Source: Cyanobacteria bacterium RU_5_0 (GTDB taxonomy: Bacteria; Cyanobacteriota; Cyanobacteriia; Elainellales; Elainellaceae). Taken from it: a stretch of 49,113 bases of DNA. Each line of letters begins with the position of its first letter. Position 1 is the first letter of the stretch. Of this stretch, positions 34,253-44,331 are shown piece after piece. The notes under the pieces were generated by a model. The model saw only the letters and a program-made list of their open reading frames with translations. It did not search any database and was not told the origin of the DNA. A program made the position numbers and the translations under genes. Location: positions 1 through 49,113 of the forward strand of contig JAAUSF010000027.1 in the NCBI GenBank assembly GCA_012033255.1, in the 5' to 3' direction.

Positions 34253-37200
34253 ATGTCAGCATTTAGCCTGAATGATCCCAATTCTCAAGACTATAGCTCC
34301 CTAGTTTCTGTACCGGATAGTGATAGCGTCCTCAAGCGGGTTGGTGGATATCTTGGAACCGGATCAGAGATTTCAGCGTTTGATCCAGCGACCAAACGCC
34401 TGTTTGTCATATCCGGTGGAACGACTGTTGAAGTTCTCGATCTCAGTGATCCCAGCAATCCAACGCTAATGCAAACCCTGGATATTTCACCCTATGGTGG
34501 AGGAGCCAATAGCGTTACGGTGAGCAATGGTGTGGTGGCGATCGCTGTTGAAGCCGATCCCGCTACTGATCCCGGTAAGGTAGTATTCTTTAACACGGAT
34601 GGCATTTTCCAAACGGCAGTAGAAGTTGGCGCACTCCCCGATATGCTGACGTTTACACCTGATGGCAACAAAATCCTGGTGGCGAATGAAGGGCAACCCA
34701 GCAGCTACGATCAGCCCGATTCGGTTGACCCAGTTGGCTCTGTGAGCATCATTGATTTGTCTAATGGTGTATTGAACGCAACAGTTGTAACGGCTGGATT
34801 TGAAGCATTCAACACATTAAAGGCAGATTTGCAGGCGAAGGGTGTGCGAATTTTTGGTCCAAATGCCACGGTTGCTCAAGATTTGGAGCCAGAATATATC
34901 ACCATCTCTCCTGACAGCAAAACCGCCTGGGTGACGCTGCAAGAAAATAATGCACTGGCGGTTGTTGACATTGAAACGGCGACTGTCACGGCGATTAAAC
35001 CCCTCGGCTTAAAGGACTTCAGCAAAGAACTGCCGACCCTAAGCACCTACGAATTTAACGATCGCCCCGTTCTCGGTACAACTGCTGGTGGACAAGAGAT
35101 TCTGCTCGGTGGCTTCTCTGGTTTGTTCTTCGAGGGTACAACGGCAGATGGCAAACTCACGTTCATCACGCACACCGATCGCGGCCCCAACGGAGAGCCA
35201 ACCGATCTCCTCACTGATGTGCCAGGGAACGAGCGTCCATTTGCCCTGCCAGACTTTCAGCCAGAACTGATCCGGTTTGAACTCGATCGCGCCACTGGAG
35301 CCATCCGCATCACTGAGCGAATTGGCTTGACTCGTCCAGACGGCACCCCGTTGACAGGATTACCCAACCTCCAGAGCGGCGAAACGGGCACCGCCTACAC
35401 GGATGAAGTGCCGATCGATTTGTTTGGCAATCGTCTGAGCAATGATCCATTGGGGGCTGATCCCGAAGGCATTGTCGTGGCTCCGGATGGCACATTCTGG
35501 CTCGTAGATGAATATCGTCCAGCAATTTATCATTTCGATCGGAGCGGCAAGCTGATCGATCGCTTCATTCCGGAAGGTGATCCGACCAACAATGGTACAT
35601 TTGGGACTTCGGCACTGCCTGCGGTCTATGCTCAACGTCGAACTAATCGCGGTTTTGAAGCCGTCGCCCTAGAAGGAAACAAGCTCTATGCGTTCATTCA
35701 AAGTGCGATCGATAATCCTGATTCTGCTGGAGATACGACTTCTCGCAACTCGCGCAATCTGCGGATTCTGGAGTTTGATATCACGACGGGAACCGTCACA
35801 GGTGAGTATCTCTATATCCTGGATGACATCAGTGCCAGTGGTAATGCCAAAACCGACAAGATTGGCGATGCGGTGGCGCTGGGGAATGGCAAATTCTTGG
35901 TTGTCGAGCGAGACGATCGCAGCAACGCCCAATCCAATAAGCTGATCTACGAAATTGATCTGAACGGCGCGACCAATATCCATGATCCAGCGAACCTGAC
36001 CAACCTTCCTGCGGATAAAACGATCGAACAACTGACGGTGGCTGAACTGAGGGATGCCGATCTGAATCCGGTGGACAAGCGATTGGTGACGAATGCGGCA
36101 GCACTCGGTTACACGGGTGTTGAAAAGCTAGAAGGTTTGGCGTTGATTGATGAAAACACGATCGCCTTGATCAACGATAATGATTTTGGTTTGTTGGGCG
36201 AAGAGATTGCCGGAGATGGTACGGTTCCCCTGAATCCCGATTCGACTCCTGTAACATTAGGAATCATTGAATTCAATCAAAGCAATGGCTTGGATGCCAG
36301 CGATCGCGATGATGCGATTAACATCCAAAATCAGCCAGTATTTGGCTTGTATCAACCCGACGGAATTTCTCGATATGTCGTGGATGATCAACTCTATCTC
36401 GTGACTGCCAACGAGGGAGATGCGCGTGAGTATGACGGCTTCGAGGAAGAAGTGCGGGTCGGCGATGATGAGTATACGCTCGATCCTGATACATTCCCAA
36501 ATGCAGACGCACTGAAGGATAATGCTGTTTTAGGTCGGCTGACCGTTACGAATGCATCCGGTGACATTGATGGCGATGGTGATTTCGATCGCATTGAAAT
36601 GTTCGGTGCCCGCTCTTTCTCAATCTGGGATGATAAGGGCAATTTGGTGTTTGACAGTGGCGATCAGTTTGAACAAATTACGGCGGCAGCACTGCCTGAT
36701 TTTTTCAATTCTAACAACGAAGAAAACAACTTTGATAACCGCAGTGACAACAAGGGACCGGAACCAGAAGGTGTTGTGATTGGGCAGGTGGGCGATCGGG
36801 TCTATGCGTTCATTGGGCTAGAGCGCGTTGGCGGTGTGATGGTTTACGATGTCACCAATGCTGGCAAACCGTTATTCATTCAGTATGTCAATACTCGTGA
36901 TTTCAGTGGGGCTGAAGAGGAGGTTCTAGGAGATTCTGGGCCAGAAGGATTGACCTTTATTTCAGCTGAAAATAGTCCGAATGGCAAGCCGTTGTTGGTG
37001 GTGACAAACGAAATTAGCAACACGACGGCTGTGTTTGAATTCACTCCACCGACTCGGATCAGCGACATTCAAGGAGCCGCGCATCGATCGCCGCTTGAAG
37101 GTCAGACGGTGAATAACGTGTTCGGGATTGTCACGGGGGTGCGTTCCAATGGCTTCTACTTGCAAGATCCGACTCCAGATGCAAATGATGCAACATCGGA

Positions 37201-40200
37201 AGCCATTTTTGTGTTCACAGATGATGTGCCTGTCGTGCAAGTTGGCGATTCTGTCACGGTTAGCGGGATTGTCGGTGAGTTTCGTCCTGGCAACAATGCC
37301 AACAATTTATCCACCACTCAAATCGGTGGAGCGGATAATCCGGCAGCAACGTTCACCGTGCTATCGAGCGGTAATCCCTTGCCTGATGCCACGATCATTG
37401 GTGCGAATGGGCGAATTCCACCGAATCAGGTGATTGATGATGATGCGATCGATGGCAGCGTCGAGAATCCCGCGACACTCTTCGATCCAGCAACCGATGG
37501 CATCGATTTTTATGAAAGCCTGGAAGGAATGGTCGTTCAGGTAAATGATGCTGTAGTGGTCGGAGCAACAAACGGCTTTGGCGAGATCTGGGTATTACCA
37601 GATGGCGGAACGAATGCAACGAATGGGAACGATCGCGGTGGCATCACGATCAGTCCTGATGACTTTAACCCAGAACGAATCCAAATCCAGATCGAGGATG
37701 AGCTAGTTCCAGATGCAGAAGCTCCAGATGCCAATGTCGGGGATAACTTGGGAAGCCTCACCGGAATTCTCGATTATAACTTTAATAACTTTGAAATTCT
37801 GGCAACCGAACCTGTTGTTGTCATACCTGGAGAACTGCAAAAGGAAGTCACGACGCTGGTTGGTAGTTCAGATAAACTCACGGTTGCTACCTTCAATGTG
37901 GAAAACCTCGATCCGAAGGTAGAGGATATCACGAAAGTCGATCGCCAAAGAAGCAGCAACGTGGATGATGATCTCGGTGATGGCAGATTTGCAGCCCTGG
38001 CAGAACAGATTGTCACTAATCTGAAATCACCCGATATTATTGGCTTGCAAGAGATCCAGGACAATGATGGGGCTGAAATTAGTGAGGTCGTCGATGCCAA
38101 TTTGACCGGACAAGCCTTGATTGAGGCGATCGTGATGGCTGGCGGTCCTCGCTATGTTTATATCGAGATTCCACCGGAAAACGGTACGAGTGGTGGACAA
38201 CCGGGAGGCAATATCCGTCCAGGATTTTTGTATAACCCCGATCGGGTTGAATTCGTGGAGGGTTCTCTCAAGCAGGCGATCGACCCTGATCTGAGTGACG
38301 GAGATGCGTTTGAAGAGAGCCGCATTCCCCTGGTTGCCGACTTTGTGTTCAATGGCAATACCGTGACTGTGATCAATAATCACCTCGTTTCTAAAGGGGG
38401 CGATCAGCCGTTGTTCGGTCCCAATCAACCGCCAACGTTATCCTCAGAAGACCAGCGCCTTCAGCAGACGCAAGTTCTCAACAACTATGTGGATGGATTG
38501 TTGGCAGACGATCCCAATGCCAATGTGATTGTCTTGGGCGATTTGAATGATTTCCAATTCTCCGATCCCTTAGCGGTGTTGAAAGGAGAAACAGATGGCA
38601 ATGTCGTGCTGACGGATTTAGCAGAAGCCCTGCTACCCGAAACCGAGAATTATAGTTTCGTCTTCCAGGGTAATTCGCAAGCACTCGATCATATTTTGAT
38701 CAGTGATAATTTGGCAAAAACGAACGTTCAAGTTGATCTGGTTCACGTTAATGCTGAGTTTGCTGATCCAGTCACCGATCATGACCCGATCGTGGCTCAA
38801 TTCACGCTTCCAACTGATTCACCCACCGATACCATTCGCTTTTCTCAATTTAATGCGTCTCTGAATCGCGGAGTAGACGGACAACTGGTTACAGATCTCT
38901 CGACTCCAGATAACGCGCAAGCCAAAACCGTTGCCGAAATCATTCAGCGCAACAATCCGGATGTGTTGTTAATCAATGAATTTGATTATGTTGCAGATGA
39001 TCCATTATTGCCGGTGCGACTGTTCCAACAGAATTATCTGTCGGTGGGTCAAAATGGCGCTGATCCAGTGTCCTATCCCTATGTCTACATTGCCTCATCG
39101 AACACCGGAATTGCCTCTGGATTTGACTTAAATAACAACGGTGAGATCGTGACACAGCCCGGTTCGCGTGGCTATGGCGATGATGCGTTGGGTTTTGGCA
39201 ACTTCCCCGGACAGTTTGGCATGGTGCTGCTGTCGAAATATCCGATCGACACTGCCAACGTTCGCACTTTCCAGGAGTTTCGCTGGAAAGATATGCTGGG
39301 TGCTTTATTGCCCGATGATCCGAACACGCCAGAACCAAACGATTGGTATTCCCCCGAAGAATTAGAGGTCTTCCGTCTCTCCTCGAAGAGTCACTGGGAT
39401 GTGCCGATTATCGTCAATGGCGAAACGGTTCATGCGCTGGTCAGCCATCCCACACCGCCTGTATTCGATGGGGCTGAAGATCGCAATGGCAAGCGCAATC
39501 ATGATGAGATTCGCTTCTGGGCAGACTATATTACTCCCGGTCAGAATGCCTACATCTACGATGACAACGGCGATTACGGCGGGTTAGCCCCCGGATCACG
39601 ATTTGTGATTATGGGCGACCAAAACGCCGATCCGAATGATGGCGATAGCGTTGATCAAGCGATTCAACAATTGTTGGATCATCCACTCGTCAACACGTCT
39701 GTCACACCCACCAGCGAAGGCGGTCCCGATGCTTCAGCGCGGCAGGGGGGCGCAAACACCACTCACATCAGCGATCCGATGTTTGATACGGCGGACTTTG
39801 CTGATACAAATCCGGGCAACTTGCGAACAGATTATGTGTTGCCGTCTCAAAACTTGGACATCACCGATGCTCAAGTCTTCTGGCCCAAAGATGAAGACCC
39901 GTTGTTCCGCTTAGTCGGAGATTTTGATCCGACGCTGCCCGGTGGCTATCCCAGTTCCGATCACCGCCTGGTTTGGGCAGATCTGAAACTCTCGCCGATC
40001 GCCTCCGATTTCAGCCGCAACACCGTCACAGGACTCGATTTCTTGGGTGAAGTCACCTTCCCCACCGGATTGACCTTTGATGGCACCGTGGTCGGTGGAT
40101 TATCCGGAATTACCTACGATCGCGACAACAATCGCTTCTACTCGATCGCCGACGATCGGAGTCAATTTAACCCAGCGCGATTCTATACTCTCGGAATCGA

Positions 40201-43200
40201 TCTGAGTGACGGCACACTCGATGATGGCGATGTCAGCTTCACTGATGTCACCACTCTCACCGATGACTCTGGCAATCCCTTCCCCGCCTTAAGCCTTGAT
40301 CCAGAAAGCATTGTCTTGACCGAGAATGGCACGTTATTTATCTCATCCGAAGGCGATGCCAATCGCGTGATCAACCCATTCGTCAATGCATTCTCGTTGG
40401 GCGGCAAACAGTTTGATTCCCTGCCGATTCCCGATAAGTTTTTGCCGACAGCCGATCAGTCAAGTGGCATTCGTAACAACGCGGCATTCGAGAGTCTCGC
40501 GATCACACCGAACGGACGCTATCTTTACACGGCAACGGAAAATGCTCTCTATCAAGATGGTTCTGCCGCGACGTTGGAAGATGAAAGCCCCGCTCGAATT
40601 CTCCGCTTCGACCTGACCACCGGACAAGCCGACAAAGAAATCCTCTACTACACTGATCCGGTTGCTGAAGAAAGCGTTCCGCCTGGAGCCTTTGCCACCA
40701 ATGGCTTAGTCGAACTGCTGGCACTCGATAACAACGGCAATTTCCTGGCGCTAGAGCGATCGTTCTCAGCAGGTGTTGGGAACAGTGTAAAGCTATATGA
40801 GGTGAACACGCAAAACACCACTGATATTAGTGGCGTTGAGGCGATCGAGGGGCTGGAAGTGGATGCGGTGGCTGAGAAGCGTCTATTGCTTGACTTCGGA
40901 GAATTGGGTATTACGCTGGATAACCTGGAAGGAATCGCCTTGGGGCCGGTGCTACCGGATGGTCGGCGATCGCTCATCGTGGTGAGTGACAACAACTTCA
41001 GCGACACCCAGTTCACACAGTTTTTAGCCTTCGCCGTGGATCTGAAGAATCTGCCCGATGTCGCTCCCACGTTGGAAACACCGGGGCTAAACCGAATCAT
41101 CGATACCAACGAACCGGATGCGGATGATCCGGCGATCTATGTGCATCCGACCGATTCCAGCAAGAGCCTGGTAATCACGGCGTTGAAAGACGGTGGATTA
41201 GCCGTGTATGACCTGAATGGTCAGGAAGTTCAGCGCCTCACCCCGGATGATATTCGATACAACAATATCGACCTGATTTATGGCTTTAAGCTGGGTGACA
41301 AAACCGTCGATCTGGCGATTGCCACCGATCGCCGCAATGACACGATCGCCATCTTCCAGATCGATCCCACGACCCGCCAACTCAGCGACATCACCAGCAC
41401 CGCGCTCAGCGATGCAGCCGCTTCTATCTTCGGCATAGACGATGGTTCCCAAACGGCTTATGGCATCGCCGCTTACACCCATCCGGTCTCTGGCAAGTCT
41501 TATGTCTTCGTCAGTCAACGCGAAGGCAACCAGATCGCCCAACTGGAACTGATCGATAACGGCGATGGCACAGTCAATGCCACTACCGTTCGCACCCTGT
41601 CCGCCCCAATTCCACCGGACAAAGAGTTAGAAGATGCTCAATTTGAGGGCATGGTGGTAGACAAAGAATTGGGCTATCTCTATGCGGGGCAAGAGCAGCG
41701 TGGCATCTGGAAGTTCTTTGCTGACCCCGACGCGGCAACCGAAGGCACCTTGATCGAAGCCAGCCGACCCGAAGGCGATGTGTTAGTGTCCGATGTGGAA
41801 GGCTTGACGATTTACTATGGTGCCAATGGCAAAGGCTATCTGTTGGTCTCCAGTCAGGGCGATAGCAGCTATGCGGTGTTCGATCGCCAGGGCAGCAATG
41901 ACTATCTTGGCAGCTTTGTCGTGGATGATGGCGTCGATGGCGTAGAAGAGTCGGATGGAGCCGATGTAATCAGCGTGCCGCTTGGGGATCAGTTCCCCAA
42001 CGGCTTACTGGTGGTTCATGATGGCTCCAATGAACCGGCTGAAGTGGTCGAAGACGATGGCGAAATCCAAAACTTCAGCACCAACTTCAAGTTCGTCGAT
42101 TGGGCGGATGTGGCGAACTCGTTTGATGTTCCACTCGATATCGACACCAGCAGCTATGATCCGCGTAATCCCAAGTCCTACTCGCTAGTCAATGGCGTGG
42201 GTAGCGGTGACACAACCCAAACCTCGACGGTCTTGTGGACGCGCAGCACTTTCCTGGGCGAAGTTACCTTTGAATATTCGACTGATCCCACCTTTGGAAC
42301 CATTCTCGGCACGGCAATGGCAACGGTGACGGATGCGGCGCAACCCGTGAAAGTGGAGATCGACGGACTGACTTCCGGTACGCGGTACTACTATCGGGCT
42401 ACTGACGCCGCCGGAGCTACCGCAGAGGGACAATTCAAGACCGCCAATCAAGTCGGCACTTACACAGGCTTGCGCTTTGGTGTAACGGGCGACTGGCAGC
42501 AGGCTCCACCCTATCCGTCTCTATCGAACGCCGATGACACGCCTCTAGAATTCTTCCTCAAGTTGGGCGACACGATCTACGCCGATACCGAAACTCCCGC
42601 GTTACCCGGTGTTACGCAAGCCCGATCGCTCTCTGATTTCCGTATCAAGCACAGCGAAATTACCTCTCCGCGATTTGGCTTGAATACCGTTCGCGATCTC
42701 TATGCCTCAACCTCGATTTTGGCGACGATCGACGATCACGAAATCGTAGATAATTTCGCAGGTGGTGCGGCTCCTGGAGACTCCCCCGATGCGCCTGACA
42801 TCGGCTCTTCGCCCGATCCCTTGTTCACCGATCCAGTGGCATTTGTCAACGATACACAAGTCTACGAAGCGGCACTGCAAGCCTTCCAGGACTATCATCC
42901 GATTCGCAATCAGTTCTATGGGGATACAGGAGACGATCGGACTGCCAACGAACGCCAACTCTATCGTTACAACACCTATGGTAGCGATGCGGCAATGTTT
43001 GTCTTAGACAGCCGCTCCTTCCGCGATGCTCAACTGGCTCCTGCCAATCCGAGCAACCCAACGGAATTCTTAGTGAATGCCTTCAACCCCGATCGCACCT
43101 TATTAGGCGATCAACAGTTGACTGATTTGAAACAAGACTTGCTCAATGCCGAAGCAAACGGGATCACCTGGAAATTCATCACCATTCCCGAACCGATTCA

Positions 43201-44248
43201 AAACTTTGGTGTAATCAATGCTGAAGATCGATTCGAGGGCTATGCCGCTGAGCGTACTGAGTTGTTGAAATTTATTGATGACAACAACATCGATAACGTG
43301 GTCTTCCTGTCTGGCGATTTCCACGGCACGATCGTCAATAACCTGACTTACCAAACGGCTCCGGGTGGAGCGCAAATCGCTTCCGGTGCCTTTGAAATTG
43401 TCACAGGACCAGCCGCCTTCTTTGATGGGTTATTTGGTCGAGCCGTCACCAATATTGCCCTTGCCGCCGGACTGATCACCCCCGATCAATTTGCCTTCTA
43501 CGACTCCTTGCCTGTGGCACCGGACAGTGACAGCCTGCCCAACGACAAAGACGATTTCGTCAAGCAGTTGTTGATCAGTGGTACTAATCCATTGGGCTAT
43601 GATCCGGTTGGATTGGACGGTTCGGACATCAACGCGACCTTGTTGCAAGGCGATTATGTCAACGTTCACACTTACGGTTGGACAGCAGTAGACATCGACA
43701 AAGACACGCAAAAACTGACCGTTACAACCTACGGCATCCCCAACTACAGTGAGGCAGATCTGCTGGCAAATCCAGCCCTGATCACCCGCCTCACCCCCAC
43801 GATCGTCAGCCAATTTGAAGTCACGCCCACGGCAACCGCAACGGGTACCACAGGCGACGATCGCCTCAACGGGAGCAACGGAGACGATCGCCTCCTCGGT
43901 GGCGATGGCAATGACAAACTGCTGGGTAAATCCGGTAACGATACGCTGGTCGGCGGCAACGGCAACGACCATCTGAATGGCGGCAACGGCAACGATATTG
44001 TCACAGGTGGCGCAGGCAGAGACAGGTTTGTTCTCGCATCCGGTGCGGGTACAGATATCATCACCGACTTTGCGGATGGCATCGATCGACTGGCACTCTC
44101 CGAAGGATTAACCTTCAGAAAACTGGCGATCGCTCAGGATGCGAACAACACCTTAATTAGCATTGCCAGAACGGGTGAAGTGGTAGCCTCCTTAACCGGA
44201 ATTCAGGCTAGCACGCTCACCAGCGCAGATTTTGTTTCGATCGTCTAA
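34253..44248 (+). CDS. Giant RTX multi-enzyme phosphohydrolase (nuclease, phytase and PhoD domains)
   Basis: 3331 residues from the ATG at 34253; the frame extends to a GTG at 34190. Domains by eye, with residues approximate: 13-256 choice-of-anchor I propeller, first half; 258-670 phytase-like esterase (PF13449 type) inserted in it; 676-930 second half of the propeller; 931-1198 OB-fold region as in NucH/ExeM nucleases; 1210-1520 endonuclease/exonuclease/phosphatase (FNVEN, QEI, GDLND, DHDP); 1527-1913 a second EEP domain (INEFD, MGDQNADP, SSDHR); 1920-2270 a second phytase-like esterase; 2273-2636 beta-propeller 3-phytase (DDPAIYVHP, DVEGLTIYY, QNFSTNFK-like end); 2642-3176 PhoD (GDTIY, DDHE, GDFHG). 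3198-3270 are RTX GGxGxD repeats. No signal peptide, so type I secretion is expected; no exporter is in the window. It should release phosphate outside the cell. The ATG has no ribosome-binding site. Confidence 0.9.
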   Translation: MSAFSLNDPNSQDYSSLVSVPDSDSVLKRVGGYLGTGSEISAFDPATKRLFVISGGTTVEVLDLSDPSNPTLMQTLDISPYGGGANSVTVSNGVVAIAVEADPATDPGKVVFFNTDGIFQTAVEVGALPDMLTFTPDGNKILVANEGQPSSYDQPDSVDPVGSVSIIDLSNGVLNATVVTAGFEAFNTLKADLQAKGVRIFGPNATVAQDLEPEYITISPDSKTAWVTLQENNALAVVDIETATVTAIKPLGLKDFSKELPTLSTYEFNDRPVLGTTAGGQEILLGGFSGLFFEGTTADGKLTFITHTDRGPNGEPTDLLTDVPGNERPFALPDFQPELIRFELDRATGAIRITERIGLTRPDGTPLTGLPNLQSGETGTAYTDEVPIDLFGNRLSNDPLGADPEGIVVAPDGTFWLVDEYRPAIYHFDRSGKLIDRFIPEGDPTNNGTFGTSALPAVYAQRRTNRGFEAVALEGNKLYAFIQSAIDNPDSAGDTTSRNSRNLRILEFDITTGTVTGEYLYILDDISASGNAKTDKIGDAVALGNGKFLVVERDDRSNAQSNKLIYEIDLNGATNIHDPANLTNLPADKTIEQLTVAELRDADLNPVDKRLVTNAAALGYTGVEKLEGLALIDENTIALINDNDFGLLGEEIAGDGTVPLNPDSTPVTLGIIEFNQSNGLDASDRDDAINIQNQPVFGLYQPDGISRYVVDDQLYLVTANEGDAREYDGFEEEVRVGDDEYTLDPDTFPNADALKDNAVLGRLTVTNASGDIDGDGDFDRIEMFGARSFSIWDDKGNLVFDSGDQFEQITAAALPDFFNSNNEENNFDNRSDNKGPEPEGVVIGQVGDRVYAFIGLERVGGVMVYDVTNAGKPLFIQYVNTRDFSGAEEEVLGDSGPEGLTFISAENSPNGKPLLVVTNEISNTTAVFEFTPPTRISDIQGAAHRSPLEGQTVNNVFGIVTGVRSNGFYLQDPTPDANDATSEAIFVFTDDVPVVQVGDSVTVSGIVGEFRPGNNANNLSTTQIGGADNPAATFTVLSSGNPLPDATIIGANGRIPPNQVIDDDAIDGSVENPATLFDPATDGIDFYESLEGMVVQVNDAVVVGATNGFGEIWVLPDGGTNATNGNDRGGITISPDDFNPERIQIQIEDELVPDAEAPDANVGDNLGSLTGILDYNFNNFEILATEPVVVIPGELQKEVTTLVGSSDKLTVATFNVENLDPKVEDITKVDRQRSSNVDDDLGDGRFAALAEQIVTNLKSPDIIGLQEIQDNDGAEISEVVDANLTGQALIEAIVMAGGPRYVYIEIPPENGTSGGQPGGNIRPGFLYNPDRVEFVEGSLKQAIDPDLSDGDAFEESRIPLVADFVFNGNTVTVINNHLVSKGGDQPLFGPNQPPTLSSEDQRLQQTQVLNNYVDGLLADDPNANVIVLGDLNDFQFSDPLAVLKGETDGNVVLTDLAEALLPETENYSFVFQGNSQALDHILISDNLAKTNVQVDLVHVNAEFADPVTDHDPIVAQFTLPTDSPTDTIRFSQFNASLNRGVDGQLVTDLSTPDNAQAKTVAEIIQRNNPDVLLINEFDYVADDPLLPVRLFQQNYLSVGQNGADPVSYPYVYIASSNTGIASGFDLNNNGEIVTQPGSRGYGDDALGFGNFPGQFGMVLLSKYPIDTANVRTFQEFRWKDMLGALLPDDPNTPEPNDWYSPEELEVFRLSSKSHWDVPIIVNGETVHALVSHPTPPVFDGAEDRNGKRNHDEIRFWADYITPGQNAYIYDDNGDYGGLAPGSRFVIMGDQNADPNDGDSVDQAIQQLLDHPLVNTSVTPTSEGGPDASARQGGANTTHISDPMFDTADFADTNPGNLRTDYVLPSQNLDITDAQVFWPKDEDPLFRLVGDFDPTLPGGYPSSDHRLVWADLKLSPIASDFSRNTVTGLDFLGEVTFPTGLTFDGTVVGGLSGITYDRDNNRFYSIADDRSQFNPARFYTLGIDLSDGTLDDGDVSFTDVTTLTDDSGNPFPALSLDPESIVLTENGTLFISSEGDANRVINPFVNAFSLGGKQFDSLPIPDKFLPTADQSSGIRNNAAFESLAITPNGRYLYTATENALYQDGSAATLEDESPARILRFDLTTGQADKEILYYTDPVAEESVPPGAFATNGLVELLALDNNGNFLALERSFSAGVGNSVKLYEVNTQNTTDISGVEAIEGLEVDAVAEKRLLLDFGELGITLDNLEGIALGPVLPDGRRSLIVVSDNNFSDTQFTQFLAFAVDLKNLPDVAPTLETPGLNRIIDTNEPDADDPAIYVHPTDSSKSLVITALKDGGLAVYDLNGQEVQRLTPDDIRYNNIDLIYGFKLGDKTVDLAIATDRRNDTIAIFQIDPTTRQLSDITSTALSDAAASIFGIDDGSQTAYGIAAYTHPVSGKSYVFVSQREGNQIAQLELIDNGDGTVNATTVRTLSAPIPPDKELEDAQFEGMVVDKELGYLYAGQEQRGIWKFFADPDAATEGTLIEASRPEGDVLVSDVEGLTIYYGANGKGYLLVSSQGDSSYAVFDRQGSNDYLGSFVVDDGVDGVEESDGADVISVPLGDQFPNGLLVVHDGSNEPAEVVEDDGEIQNFSTNFKFVDWADVANSFDVPLDIDTSSYDPRNPKSYSLVNGVGSGDTTQTSTVLWTRSTFLGEVTFEYSTDPTFGTILGTAMATVTDAAQPVKVEIDGLTSGTRYYYRATDAAGATAEGQFKTANQVGTYTGLRFGVTGDWQQAPPYPSLSNADDTPLEFFLKLGDTIYADTETPALPGVTQARSLSDFRIKHSEITSPRFGLNTVRDLYASTSILATIDDHEIVDNFAGGAAPGDSPDAPDIGSSPDPLFTDPVAFVNDTQVYEAALQAFQDYHPIRNQFYGDTGDDRTANERQLYRYNTYGSDAAMFVLDSRSFRDAQLAPANPSNPTEFLVNAFNPDRTLLGDQQLTDLKQDLLNAEANGITWKFITIPEPIQNFGVINAEDRFEGYAAERTELLKFIDDNNIDNVVFLSGDFHGTIVNNLTYQTAPGGAQIASGAFEIVTGPAAFFDGLFGRAVTNIALAAGLITPDQFAFYDSLPVAPDSDSLPNDKDDFVKQLLISGTNPLGYDPVGLDGSDINATLLQGDYVNVHTYGWTAVDIDKDTQKLTVTTYGIPNYSEADLLANPALITRLTPTIVSQFEVTPTATATGTTGDDRLNGSNGDDRLLGGDGNDKLLGKSGNDTLVGGNGNDHLNGGNGNDIVTGGAGRDRFVLASGAGTDIITDFADGIDRLALSEGLTFRKLAIAQDANNTLISIARTGEVVASLTGIQASTLTSADFVSIV

Positions 44249-44268
44249 TGCAAATCAGATGAGAACGT

Positions 44269-44292
44269 CGGGGTGAACGATCGTTTACCCCG
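44269..44292. promoter_or_regulatory. Hairpin between the two giant genes
   Basis: CGGGGTGAACGA and TCGTTTACCCCG form a 12-bp stem with one G-U wobble. It lies in the 83-bp gap, with no T-run after it. It could be a processing or partial-termination site setting the ratio of the two proteins. Confidence 0.5.
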
Positions 44293-44331
44293 ATTCAGGA
44301 ACGCTTGAACACATAATCGGTGAAACACACT

